Shown here piece by piece: positions 23,337 to 31,775 of a stretch of 50,214 nt of DNA. This stretch comes from CAZGLR01 sp964526635 (lineage in GTDB: Bacteria > Zixibacteria > MSB-5A5 > GN15 > JAAZOE01), in NCBI GenBank assembly GCA_964526635.1, contig CAZGLR010000009.1, positions 1 to 50,214 on the forward strand. Direction: 5' to 3'. Numbering within the stretch: position 1 is the stretch's first letter; every line of letters begins with the position of its first letter. The notes below the pieces were generated by a model that was not told the DNA's origin, ran no database searches, and saw nothing but the letters and a program-made list of their open reading frames with translations. A program made the position numbers and the translations under genes.

Positions 23337-23990
23337 ATGATGGGTAAGATATATGCAGTAATAACCGGCGATATAATTGGTTTTTCCGAGTATGAACAGA
23401 TGGTTAGAATCCATATTATCTACCATCTTCAAACTGTTTTAAATCATAAGCTTACGCCATTTTCAGTGATTCAGAAACCTGACATTTTCAGGGGAGACAG
23501 CTTTCAATGCCTCTTGGAGAAGCCAGCAATGGCTCTAAGGAGCGCTGTGTTTATAAGGGGTGGTTTACGCGCCCTGCAGTTTTATCCCCCTGATAAATAT
23601 GATTCCCGAATATCTATCGGATTCGGTACAATAGATGAATTCGATAACGGCGAGAATGAGTTAAAGGATGGCCAGGCATATCGGCTGTCCGGGCATTTGC
23701 TGGATTCAATGAAGGGTCGCGAACGGTTGCTTTTTGCGACGCCATGGCCCGAAGTCGATCGGGAACTGAATGCCGCGGCCGGCTTGATTGATATACTTAT
23801 AGACCAATGGACCCCCGATCGTGCCGATGCGGTACTCCAGTCACTAAGCGGAAAGAGCCAAACTGAAATCGCAAAGAACTACAATATTTCGCAACCGGCA
23901 GTGAGCAAGCGCCTTAGCGGGGCCGGGGAATGGGCATTAAAAAAATATCTCGAGTATTTCGAGAAAAAGGTGATTGAATTGACATCATAA
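23337..23990 (+). CDS. SatD-family protein with C-terminal HTH
   Basis: The 217-residue protein begins MMGKIYAVITGDIIGFS. The N-terminal part (FRGDSFQCLLEKPAMALRSAVFIR, then DSRISIGFGTID) recalls the SatD family and, loosely, the fold of class III nucleotide cyclases. The C-terminus (DAVLQSLSGKSQTEIAKNYNISQPAVSKRL) is a clear helix-turn-helix. SatD was named in Streptococcus for secretion and acid tolerance, and its biochemical role is not established. The next gene is DUF3307, a pairing I have seen in other genomes. The perfect promoter and the inverted repeat upstream suggest a self-contained regulated cassette. The local sequence is more AT-rich than the neighbours, which may mean transfer. 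Confidence 0.8.
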   Translation: MMGKIYAVITGDIIGFSEYEQMVRIHIIYHLQTVLNHKLTPFSVIQKPDIFRGDSFQCLLEKPAMALRSAVFIRGGLRALQFYPPDKYDSRISIGFGTIDEFDNGENELKDGQAYRLSGHLLDSMKGRERLLFATPWPEVDRELNAAAGLIDILIDQWTPDRADAVLQSLSGKSQTEIAKNYNISQPAVSKRLSGAGEWALKKYLEYFEKKVIELTS

Positions 23991-24042
23991 ATACTGTTAT
24001 TTGGTTGCGTATTTCATCGTTCGACCAAAAACTGGTTTATGT

Positions 24043-24822
24043 ATGCTTGAAATTGTACTTGCCCTCGTCATCGCTCATGTTGTGGGTGATTTTTTCATTC
24101 AACTGGACTCGTGGGTTGAAAGCCGCAAAGCAAGAGGTGCCGGGTCGCATTACCTCTACGTACACGGCATATTGATCGGAGTAGTATCCATGGCGCTTAT
24201 TGCCCGCTGGGAATTTCTCCTGCCGGTGGCAATAATTACCGGCCTTCATATAATCATCGATATCTTCAAGTTCAGATTCCGTGATACGATCAAATCTTTT
24301 GTCGTAGACCAGGTGCTTCATATTGGCGTAATAGTCGCTGTCGTTGCGCTCTGGCACCATTTTGATTTGATCGATATTCCCGGCGTGTTTTCGCTGCCGC
24401 TCCTCGATACGAAGGTGCTTCTGTACATCCTGGCTTTTGTACTTATCACGAAGCCATCGTCGGTTTTCATCGAGAAACTGAGTCAATTTTTAAAAGTAAG
24501 GATGGGCGACGTCGACAGACCATCTGACGAAAATGCCGCCCCACGCGATAGAATCGGCGCCTGGATCGGGTATCTCGAACGGATTCTCATACTTATTTTT
24601 ATCCTGGTTGGTCATTACGAAGCGATCGGATTCCTCATTGCAGCCAAGTCGATTCTGCGATTTGGCGAGATGCGGACCGGGAAGGATAATAAAAGTAATA
24701 CTATGACGCCGAATCCAAAGAAGCATTCCGAATATGTTCTCTTCGGCACCCTGCTTAGTTTTACTATCGCAGTCGTTATCGGTGTTCTCGTGCAGGTGAC
24801 GATCAAGAAACTATGGCTGTAA
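24043..24822 (+). CDS. DUF3307 membrane protein
   Basis: The 259-residue protein has about six hydrophobic segments. The start MLEIVLALVIAHVVGDFFIQLDSWVESR is typical of DUF3307, whose first helix carries AHxxGDFxxQ. VHGILIGVV and GLHIIIDIFKFR, with conserved His and Asp in the membrane, follow. DUF3307 proteins often accompany SatD, so the two may form a sensor or membrane-response pair, but function is unknown. I chose ATG 24043 to match the family start. A TTG at 24001 would add 14 residues. The gene ends ten bases before the convergent lipoprotein stop. Confidence 0.8.
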   Translation: MLEIVLALVIAHVVGDFFIQLDSWVESRKARGAGSHYLYVHGILIGVVSMALIARWEFLLPVAIITGLHIIIDIFKFRFRDTIKSFVVDQVLHIGVIVAVVALWHHFDLIDIPGVFSLPLLDTKVLLYILAFVLITKPSSVFIEKLSQFLKVRMGDVDRPSDENAAPRDRIGAWIGYLERILILIFILVGHYEAIGFLIAAKSILRFGEMRTGKDNKSNTMTPNPKKHSEYVLFGTLLSFTIAVVIGVLVQVTIKKLWL

Positions 24823-24832
24823 GGGGCTTGTT

Positions 24833-25240
24833 TTAGCTGCCTGGCAATGCTTCAGTCGTATCCGAGACCGTGTCCGCCGGCGGGGTATATATCTCGCCCT
24901 CTTTCAGCAGGATCAGATGTTTGCTGATCAGGGGCCGTTTGAGCAACCCGGTATAATTGAGTTCGAGACTGTCGGTCTGGTAGCCCTCTTTGGTGAAAAT
25001 GATCCGTTGCGGCTCGAGCGGGAGGCCCTCGATCATGAAATAGCCGGCTTCATCGGTCGTGTCAACCATTTGACTGACCGACGGTGACGAGACTATCACG
25101 CCCGATAAATACTGACTGGTATCGGTACCGCTGACCCGGCCGCTGAGAATGATATATGATGATCCCGACGATTGCTGACTGCAGGCGGCCATAAGGCCGA
25201 TGATAGACACAAGGCAGAGGATAAACACCGTTCGCTTCAT
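24833..25240 (-). CDS. Lipoprotein with carboxypeptidase-regulatory-like domain
   Basis: The 135-residue protein has a signal peptide ending in the lipobox LMAAC (Cys20). The rest is a single CarboxypepD_reg-like beta-sandwich: ILSGRVSGTDTSQYLSGVIVSS, DTTDEAGYFMIEGLPL, QRIIFTKEGYQTDSLEL. Such domains occur in many surface proteins and in TonB-linked receptors. No specific ligand can be named. A GGAG site precedes the ATG. The divergent obg gene lies 165 bases away. Confidence 0.8.
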   Translation of the reverse strand: MKRTVFILCLVSIIGLMAACSQQSSGSSYIILSGRVSGTDTSQYLSGVIVSSPSVSQMVDTTDEAGYFMIEGLPLEPQRIIFTKEGYQTDSLELNYTGLLKRPLISKHLILLKEGEIYTPPADTVSDTTEALPGS

Positions 25241-25405
25241 AGATCATATCTCCTTTTCTCTGCGCATAATGTATGCGACCGTCCGTAAAATAGGTAGTAA
25301 AAAGTGATATCTTGGCTTTATTCATGGTTTATATTGCTGTTTTCTGGGAAGAAAAGTACAATACAAGATAACATTGTAAAGCTCAGTGGTATTTCCGGGT
25401 AGTGT

Positions 25406-26383
25406 ATGTTTATAGATTATGTGACAATTGAAGTGGAAAGCGGACGCGGCGGCGATGGCTGTGTGTCCTTTCGCCGTGAGAAATACATCAACAAGGGCGG
25501 CCCCAATGGTGGTGACGGCGGCCGTGGCGGCGACGTCATTCTCCGCGCCACCAACAACATGCATACGCTCCTTGATTTCCGCTATAAGCGCCACTACAAG
25601 GCTGCCCCCGGACAGCCGGGCGCCGGATCGCTCAAGACCGGCCGCAGCGGTGAAGATCTTGTTCTCAATGTGCCGGTCGGGACAATTATCCGCGATATGG
25701 ATACCGACATGGTCCTGGCCGATCTCGATGAAGACGGCAGGGAGGAGATTATCGCGCGCGGCGGCAGGGGCGGTCTGGGGAATGATCATTTCAAATCGGC
25801 GACCAATCAAACCCCGCGCAAGGCGACCCCCGGGGCCGGGGGTGAGCGTAAGAAACTGGCGCTGGAGCTCAAACTGCTGGCCGATATTGGACTGGTCGGA
25901 TACCCCAATGCCGGGAAATCGACTCTGTTGTCGCGGGTGACCGCCGCCAAACCCAAAATAGCCGATTATCCATTTACCACCCTTATCCCGAACCTGGGTA
26001 TTGTGCAACTGCCGGATTACCGTTCACTGGTCATGGCCGATATCCCCGGAATTATCGAGGGCGCCAGCGAGGGCAAGGGGCTGGGTTTCCAGTTTTTGCG
26101 TCATATTCAGCGTTCGGCTGTCCTGCTGTTTTTAATCGATGGTTTCGAGGGTGACATTGCCGGCACTTTCGAACGGCTCTACCATGAACTCGAGGCTTTT
26201 GATCCGGAGCTGGTTAATCGGGAAATCGTGCGCGTAATAAACAAGATAGATATTCTAACACCCGATGTGTTGAAGGATCTCAGGGAAGCCCAGCCCGACT
26301 ATTATTTTATTTCGGCGGTTTCGGGCGAGGGCGTGGATACGTTGTTGAATTATCTGGGTAGTTTGATTTCCCGCAATGGATAA
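25406..26383 (+). CDS. obgE: GTPase Obg/CgtA
   Basis: Ribosome-associated GTPase needed for large-subunit assembly and linked to stringent response. The glycine-rich Obg fold spans residues 1-157 (GRGGDGCVSFRREKY, GGPNGGDGGRGGDV). The G domain has GYPNAGKST (G1), the TT of G2 in FTTL, DIPG (G3), NKID (G4) and SAVSGEG (G5). It stops at 325 residues, lacking the variable C-terminal OCT or TGS extension of some homologues. It overlaps dprA by eight bases. Confidence 0.97.
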   Translation: MFIDYVTIEVESGRGGDGCVSFRREKYINKGGPNGGDGGRGGDVILRATNNMHTLLDFRYKRHYKAAPGQPGAGSLKTGRSGEDLVLNVPVGTIIRDMDTDMVLADLDEDGREEIIARGGRGGLGNDHFKSATNQTPRKATPGAGGERKKLALELKLLADIGLVGYPNAGKSTLLSRVTAAKPKIADYPFTTLIPNLGIVQLPDYRSLVMADIPGIIEGASEGKGLGFQFLRHIQRSAVLLFLIDGFEGDIAGTFERLYHELEAFDPELVNREIVRVINKIDILTPDVLKDLREAQPDYYFISAVSGEGVDTLLNYLGSLISRNG

Positions 26384-27479
26384 TGGTGCTCTCATAAAAC
26401 AACGGGCGGTGATACTCTCGCTGTCTGCCATCAATTCGCTGGGCCCGGTGAGGATCCGTTCGATTCTGGCCAGAGCGGCTGATCCCGGTGAATTGCTTTT
26501 GTGGTCCGTCGCTGATTTCAGCCGTATCGATGGCATCTCGGCCAAAACAGCCAGTGAAATTGTCGAGAATTTGTCGGTGGATTATGGCGAAAAGATCCTG
26601 GCCTGGGTAGAAGACAAAGGGTATAACATGACAACTATCTGCGACATTGATTATCCGGAAAAGCTGAAAAAACTCTATGATGCGCCGCCATTCTTGTTTT
26701 GTAATGGGAATCTGACCGATAGTGACATCAGGGCGATCAGTATTGTCGGGTCACGCATGGCCTCTGATTACGGCAAGCGGGCGGCGCACCGGTTGGCGTC
26801 GGAGCTGGCCGGACATGGCATTTCAATAGTCTCCGGAATGGCGCTGGGGATCGACTCCGCGGCTCATCGCGGGGCGCTGGCCGGCCGGGGCCGGACGATC
26901 GCTGTTTTGGGCTCCGGGATTGATGTTATCTATCCTTTTGAAAATACCAGTTTGTATGACGAGATCGCCGAACATGGCGCTGTAGTCTCTGAATTTTTGC
27001 CGGGGACAACACCGCATCCCGGTAATTTCCCGCGCCGTAATCGGGTTATTGCCGCCCTGGCCGAGGCGGTCATCGTAGTTGAAGCCGGGAACCGTTCGGG
27101 AGCGCTTCTCACAGCCGATCTGGCCAGCGCCCAGGACAAGAAACTGTTTGCCGTGCCGGGCCCGATCACGTCTCGTATGTCAGAGGGAACCAATGAGTTA
27201 ATTAAATCAGGCGTGCCGGTGTTGACCTCAGTGGAGGATATCTTTTCGCTTCTGCCCGAATTAAAAAATGATTATATTGCGCCGGTTGCTCCAGTTGTCG
27301 ATGATTTATCGCCGGGAGAATCGAAGGTACTGGAGATTTTATCCGATATACCGGTACAACTGGATACCCTGGTTCGTCGGACGGGCTTTTCGGTTCCCGA
27401 AGCAACCGCATACATTTGCAGCCTTGAATTGAGGGGATTAATCCGGACGCTCTCCGGTAAACGATACACCATCGCCTGA
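26376..27479 (+). CDS. dprA: DNA processing protein DprA
   Basis: Loads RecA on incoming single-stranded DNA in transformation, and is conserved also in bacteria not known to transform. It has a SAM-like N-terminal helical domain (GISAKTASEIVENL), the Rossmann-like core with IVGSRMASDYGKR, GIDSAAHRGAL, VLGSGIDVIYP, FPRRNRVIAALAEAVIVVEA and SGALLTADLA, and a winged-helix C-terminus (VRRTGFSVPEATAYICSLELRGLI). The 367-residue length is standard. It overlaps obg at its start, and ptsH begins one base after its stop codon. Confidence 0.96.
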   Translation: MDNGALIKQRAVILSLSAINSLGPVRIRSILARAADPGELLLWSVADFSRIDGISAKTASEIVENLSVDYGEKILAWVEDKGYNMTTICDIDYPEKLKKLYDAPPFLFCNGNLTDSDIRAISIVGSRMASDYGKRAAHRLASELAGHGISIVSGMALGIDSAAHRGALAGRGRTIAVLGSGIDVIYPFENTSLYDEIAEHGAVVSEFLPGTTPHPGNFPRRNRVIAALAEAVIVVEAGNRSGALLTADLASAQDKKLFAVPGPITSRMSEGTNELIKSGVPVLTSVEDIFSLLPELKNDYIAPVAPVVDDLSPGESKVLEILSDIPVQLDTLVRRTGFSVPEATAYICSLELRGLIRTLSGKRYTIA

Positions 27480-27480
27480 C

Positions 27481-27750
27481 ATGATAGAAAAAAAAGTGAC
27501 CGTGCTGAACAAGTTGGGGCTCCATGCGCGCCCGTCAGCCAAAGTAGTACAGACAGCATCGAAATTCAAATCGGAAATATGGTTGACCCGGGGGGATATG
27601 ACCGTCAATGTCAAATCGATGCTGGGCGTCATGGCGCTGGCCGCTGAATTCGGCTGCGAATTGCTGCTTAAAGTCGAGGGCGAAGATGAAAAGATCGCGG
27701 CCAAGGAGATGGTGCGATTGTTCAAACAGAAATTCAAGGATGCGTATTAA
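27481..27750 (+). CDS. ptsH: Phosphocarrier protein HPr
   Basis: An 89-residue HPr with both known phosphorylation sites at their standard positions: His15 in LGLHARPS and Ser46 in VNVKSMLGVM. His15 accepts phosphate from enzyme I. Ser46 is the target of HPr kinase in species that have it. Neither an HPr kinase nor any sugar-specific EII gene lies in the window. The start ATG comes one base after the dprA stop, so expression is coupled to obg-dprA. Enzyme I follows after 66 bases. Confidence 0.96.
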   Translation: MIEKKVTVLNKLGLHARPSAKVVQTASKFKSEIWLTRGDMTVNVKSMLGVMALAAEFGCELLLKVEGEDEKIAAKEMVRLFKQKFKDAY

Positions 27751-27764
27751 CCGCAGGTTATAGA

Positions 27765-27797
27765 GACATCGATACGGTAGTCGTGTGAATCGATGTC
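27765..27797. repeat. Hairpin between ptsH and ptsI
   Basis: GACATCGAT (27765-27773) and ATCGATGTC (27789-27797) are perfect inverted nine-mers with a 15-base loop. In the + direction they are followed by AAAAAAG, so this is not a terminator for ptsH. It may set the HPr to enzyme I ratio through RNA structure or processing. Confidence 0.55.
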
Positions 27798-27816
27798 AAA
27801 AAAGTGATGCAGGCTT

Positions 27817-29589
27817 ATGGTTAAAGAAAATCTAATCATCAAGGGTATTCCGGTCTCAGGCGGAGTCGCAATGGGTGAATCCCAGGTCATCCGTGACCCG
27901 TTGTTCAATGTTGTCCGTCGTGCGGTTCCCTCCAGTCAGGTCAAGAATGAAATTCAGCGGCTGGAAAACGCCTCCGACAGCGTTATCGATGAATTGCGCA
28001 ATTCGCAGTACAATGCCGTCAAGGCGATCGGAGAGCAGGGCGAGTCAGTCTTCGAGGCACAGATATTGATCGCCGCCGATCGGCAGTTCTCTGATACCGT
28101 GGTCGAAATCATCAAGCGTGAACATGTCAACGCCGAATACGCCTACCAGGAAGCGCTGGCCGGAACGATCGAGACGCTGGAGGCATCGACCGACCCCAAT
28201 ATCCGGCAGATGACTTATGATATCCGGGCAGTGGCGGAACGTATGCTGTCGTTTATGATGGGCGTCGGGAAGGGGAGTGTCAACGGATTCAAGAATCCGA
28301 CAATTCTCATTGGCCGCATATTCAGCCCCGGTCAGATTATGGATTTTGCCAAGCGCAAGGTTGTCGGGTTCCTGACCGAAGAGGGTGGCCCGACTTCGCA
28401 TATGGGATTGATTGTCCGATCGCTGGGTCTCCCGGCCGTAATGGGCGAGGAAAAACTGGTCGAGTCGTTGACCTCAGGTACGCCGATTATTATCGACGGC
28501 AACAACGGTGAAGTCATAGTCAATCCCGACAGCGATACCTGGCGGAATTATCGTCGCATCAAACTGCGTAAACGATCACAGCCGTTTGCCGTCCTCGAAA
28601 AAGTCAAGTCGATCGAATCGGTCTGTCTCGATGGTCACGAAGTTTCCCTCGCGGCCAACCTGGAGATTCCCGGTCCGCTCGATGAACCGCTGGCCCGCCT
28701 GGGTATTGGCGTCGGATTATATCGCACCGAGTTTTTGTACTTCAGCAAACAGGCTTTTCCCGATGAAGACGAGCAGTATGAGGTCTATTCCCGAATTCTC
28801 AAGCAATTCAGTCCGCATCCGGTAACGCTGCGAACATTCGACCTTGGGGGCGATAAATATGCCGCCGAATTCGGCAATATTCGCGAAGATAATCCGGCGC
28901 TTGGCTGGCGGGGCATTCGTGTTTTACTGGAAGCCAAGGGTTTATTTACGACTCAAATTCGGGCGATGCTGCGGGCCTCGCTCCATGGAAATCTGCGAAT
29001 AATGTTGCCGATGGTCTCCGACGTCATGGAAGTTGATGAAACACTGCAGATAATCGATAAGATTCAACGCGAACTGCGCCGTTCCCGTATCGACTATGAT
29101 CCTGATATCCCCCTGGGTATCATGATCGAGGTTCCCTCGGCGGCACTGGTGGCCGATTATCTGGCCGAGAAGGTCGATTTCTTTTCGATCGGTACCAATG
29201 ATCTCATCCAGTATACGATGGCTGCTGATCGCGGGAATCATCGAGTGGCGAGGTATTATATCGGGCATCATCCGGCGCTGCTCCAGTTGATTCACATGAC
29301 CGTCCAGGCCGGGCACAACAACGGCATTCCCGTGTCGGTGTGCGGCGAAATCGCCGCGAGTAAGGCCATGGCGCCATTTCTGGTGGGGCTGGGAATCGAC
29401 GAATTATCAATGAGCCCGACACAGATTCCGGGTATGGCCGAATGGATCAGTCAGTTCAGCTATGTCGATGCCAAGCGTTTTGCTTCGCGTGTGCTGCGCC
29501 TGACCACGGCTGACAAAGTCTCCCGGGCTTTGCGGGAAGCCTATGAATACGTGAAAAATCAGAAAAAAGGAAGTTGGATAGGTGACTGA
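27817..29589 (+). CDS. ptsI: Phosphoenolpyruvate-protein phosphotransferase (enzyme I)
   Basis: Transfers phosphate from PEP to HPr. The phosphorylated residue is His195 in EEGGPTSHMGLIVRSLGLPAV. The PEP-binding C-domain shows IGVGLYRTEFLYF, LRTFDLGGDK, NPALGWRGIRV, IMIEVPSAA, FFSIGTNDLIQYTMAADRGN and VCGEIAAS. The 590-residue length is normal. It overlaps the isomerase gene by eight bases. No EII genes are in view, so this PTS may be regulatory or its transporters lie elsewhere. Confidence 0.97.
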   Translation: MVKENLIIKGIPVSGGVAMGESQVIRDPLFNVVRRAVPSSQVKNEIQRLENASDSVIDELRNSQYNAVKAIGEQGESVFEAQILIAADRQFSDTVVEIIKREHVNAEYAYQEALAGTIETLEASTDPNIRQMTYDIRAVAERMLSFMMGVGKGSVNGFKNPTILIGRIFSPGQIMDFAKRKVVGFLTEEGGPTSHMGLIVRSLGLPAVMGEEKLVESLTSGTPIIIDGNNGEVIVNPDSDTWRNYRRIKLRKRSQPFAVLEKVKSIESVCLDGHEVSLAANLEIPGPLDEPLARLGIGVGLYRTEFLYFSKQAFPDEDEQYEVYSRILKQFSPHPVTLRTFDLGGDKYAAEFGNIREDNPALGWRGIRVLLEAKGLFTTQIRAMLRASLHGNLRIMLPMVSDVMEVDETLQIIDKIQRELRRSRIDYDPDIPLGIMIEVPSAALVADYLAEKVDFFSIGTNDLIQYTMAADRGNHRVARYYIGHHPALLQLIHMTVQAGHNNGIPVSVCGEIAASKAMAPFLVGLGIDELSMSPTQIPGMAEWISQFSYVDAKRFASRVLRLTTADKVSRALREAYEYVKNQKKGSWIGD

Positions 29590-30652
29590 TACGGTAAATC
29601 GTGATAGATATAAAGCTCTTGATCCCGATGATATGTATGGCGCAGTTGTTTCGTTTCCGGAACAGATCCGTAAAGCCGTCGAAATTGTCGACAAGACTGA
29701 AATAGACTTTACTGCGTTCAATCAGATCGATGGAATCGTACTCTGTGGTATGGGCGGATCAGCCATCGGCGGCGATCTGGCTCGCAGTCTGCTGGCTGAC
29801 CGCTTTGCTAAACCGTTTACTATCTGCCGACATTATCGTCTGCCGGCCATGGTGACATCCCGGACGCTGGTAATCGGTTCATCGTATTCCGGCGGAACCG
29901 AAGAGACACTGGCGGCGTTTGACGATGGTCTCTCCCGCGGTTGTCCGGCGCTGGTGATCACTACCGGCGGCAAACTGGGCGGTGTGGCCGATGCACAGGG
30001 TATTCCGCGCATCACTATCCCCGGTGGCCTGCAGCCACGGGCGGCCCTCGGATATTCGTTTGTGCCATTGATGCTGGTGTTGCATAAGCTGGGGATTTCG
30101 CCATATTCAGGCCATGATTGTTTAGAACTGGCCGACTTTCTGGAAGCATATGCGGAGCCGTTTAATGCCCACAACGAAGGTGACGACAACACAGCGCTGC
30201 GGCTGGCTGAGAAGTTGTATGGCCGCATTCCGGTTATTTATTCCGGTCCGGAACTGACCGATACCGTGGGGATTCGTCTTAAAGGGCAGATTTGCGAAAA
30301 CGCCAAAATGCTGGCTTTTGCCAATCAGTTTCCCGAATTCAATCATAATGAGATTGTTGGCTGGAAAGTACTGTCCGGTTTTCGTGATTTTCTGCGGGTG
30401 GTGATTCTACGCGATATGGCGGATCATCCGCGGGTCAAAGCGCGCATGGATATCGTTAAAGGTATTATCGAAAAGCAGCGGGTAGATGTTTTCGAAGTCG
30501 AGTCAACCGGTCAGACGCCATTGCAGCGCATGTTTTCTCTGGTTGTCCTCGGAGATTACACCAGTTATTACCTCGCCATGCTCAATAAGATCAATCCCAC
30601 TCCGGTGGAAAATATCGAGATGCTCAAAGAGGAACTGGCCGGCATAAAGTAG
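29582..30652 (+). CDS. Bifunctional phosphoglucose/phosphomannose isomerase
   Basis: The 356-residue SIS-domain protein belongs to the PGI/PMI type that interconverts fructose 6-phosphate with glucose 6-phosphate and mannose 6-phosphate. Evidence is GIVLCGMGGSAIGGDLARSLL, IGSSYSGGTEETLAAFDD, PRITIPGGLQPRAALGYSFVPL and PEFNHNEIVGW, all family hallmarks. The start is a GTG with AAGGAAG upstream, overlapping ptsI. It closes the obg-dprA-ptsHI-pgi run, and a terminator follows 37 bases after the stop. Confidence 0.92.
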   Translation: MTDTVNRDRYKALDPDDMYGAVVSFPEQIRKAVEIVDKTEIDFTAFNQIDGIVLCGMGGSAIGGDLARSLLADRFAKPFTICRHYRLPAMVTSRTLVIGSSYSGGTEETLAAFDDGLSRGCPALVITTGGKLGGVADAQGIPRITIPGGLQPRAALGYSFVPLMLVLHKLGISPYSGHDCLELADFLEAYAEPFNAHNEGDDNTALRLAEKLYGRIPVIYSGPELTDTVGIRLKGQICENAKMLAFANQFPEFNHNEIVGWKVLSGFRDFLRVVILRDMADHPRVKARMDIVKGIIEKQRVDVFEVESTGQTPLQRMFSLVVLGDYTSYYLAMLNKINPTPVENIEMLKEELAGIK

Positions 30653-30688
30653 ATACCGTTTTCAAACGGCATAGGTATGCAAAGCACC

Positions 30689-30721
30689 GGGCGGATATTC
30701 ACGAGATATCTGCCCTTTTTT
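30689..30721 (+). terminator. Intrinsic terminator after the isomerase gene
   Basis: GGGCGGATAT pairs with ATATCTGCCC (one G/T wobble) around a seven-base loop, followed by TTTTTT. The next gene's ribosome site follows at once, so read-through would feed the AhpD-like gene. Confidence 0.85.
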
Positions 30722-30731
30722 ACAGGAGACC

Positions 30732-31088
30732 ATGATGTCCGATAAAATCGAGAAATTCCAGAAAACGCGGGAAGAGCAGAACAAGCGAATACTGGCCCGA
30801 GACAATGTCAATATCAAGCGCTTTTTCGGAATCGATACGGCGGTATATCGCGATGGCGCCCTCAATGCCAAAACCAAAGAGATGCTCGGGCTGGCAGCCT
30901 CGGCGGTGCTTCGCTGCGATGACTGTATCAGCTATCACCTGATTCGCTGTGCCGGGGAGGGGGTTACCGACGACGAGATGGATGAAATCCTGTCGGTGGC
31001 GCTGATTGTGGGCGGCTCGATCACTATTCCGCATCTGCGCCGGGCCTATGAATTGTGGGAAGATTTGCAGGAAGGGGCCGAGGGGTAG
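30732..31088 (+). CDS. Carboxymuconolactone decarboxylase-family (AhpD-like) protein
   Basis: The 118-residue helical protein has the redox motif C62-x-x-C65-x-x-x-H69 in RCDDCISYHL, preceded by LNAKTKEMLGLAASAVL, the standard CMD/AhpD sequence. Family members act in alkylhydroperoxide reduction or as small thiol-dependent oxidoreductases. The peroxidase partner is not in the window. An AGGAG site precedes two adjacent ATG codons (30732, 30735), either of which could be used. The gene lies between a terminator and the ECF sigma gene. Confidence 0.9.
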   Translation: MMSDKIEKFQKTREEQNKRILARDNVNIKRFFGIDTAVYRDGALNAKTKEMLGLAASAVLRCDDCISYHLIRCAGEGVTDDEMDEILSVALIVGGSITIPHLRRAYELWEDLQEGAEG

Positions 31089-31141
31089 GTCTTTAGCGCA
31101 GCTGTTATTACTGGTTGTTTTTTCCTGGTCGATAAACTATT

Positions 31142-31765
31142 ATGGGCCAATGTACAACCGTGATGACCACGGACCGTATTGGAAATGAGGGCAAAATTTT
31201 GCCGGAAGATGACGATATACTGATTAAAGATGCTCTCAAAGGTGATCAGAAAGCGTTCAGGGACCTGGTAAATCGACATCAGACATCGGTTTATCATATA
31301 GTATTTCGGATTGTTCGGGATCGTGAAGTTGCCAATGATCTGGTCCAGGAAACGTTTATGAAAGCCTTTAGTTCCTTGGAATCGTACCGTTCCGAGTTCA
31401 GGTTTTCGACCTGGTTGTATAAGATCGCGGCGAATGCCTCGATCGATCATCTTCGGAAGCGGCGGATAAAGGCGTTGTCTCTGGATAATCCGATTGAGAC
31501 TACCGAGGGATCAGTCGGGCTCGAGGTAGCCGATTATTCGCATCATCCGGAGCGCGAGATGGTCCGGCGGGAACAGGCCAGTTCAATCGCCGAGGCTATC
31601 GATCAGCTTCCCGAAAAATATCGTCGGGTGATAATTGCCCGTCATCGGGAAGAAAAATCATATGAGGACATCGCCAGGGAGCTGAATGTCCCGGTTGGAA
31701 CGGTCAAGGCCCGCATCTTTCGTGCTCGCGAGCTGCTCAAAAAGCGGCTTCGCGGAATTCGTTAG
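31142..31765 (+). CDS. ECF-family RNA polymerase sigma factor
   Basis: This is a sigma-E-type factor of 207 residues. Region 2 is RDLVNRHQTSVYHIVFRIVRDREVANDLVQETF...FSTWLYKIAANASIDHLRKR. Region 4 is AIDQLPEKYRRVIIARHREEKSYEDIARELNVPVGTVKARIFRARELLKK. No zinc-finger anti-sigma gene follows. Instead there are secreted beta-helix proteins ten bases downstream, which suggests that the sigma factor and an envelope-response set are cotranscribed. The exact start is uncertain, since ATG 31142 and 31163 both lack a ribosome site. Confidence 0.93.
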   Translation: MGQCTTVMTTDRIGNEGKILPEDDDILIKDALKGDQKAFRDLVNRHQTSVYHIVFRIVRDREVANDLVQETFMKAFSSLESYRSEFRFSTWLYKIAANASIDHLRKRRIKALSLDNPIETTEGSVGLEVADYSHHPEREMVRREQASSIAEAIDQLPEKYRRVIIARHREEKSYEDIARELNVPVGTVKARIFRARELLKKRLRGIR

Positions 31766-31775
31766 GAGATGGCCA

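Noticed and set aside
27765..27797. Terminator after ptsH
   Set aside because: The perfect stem is followed by A residues, not T, in the direction of transcription.
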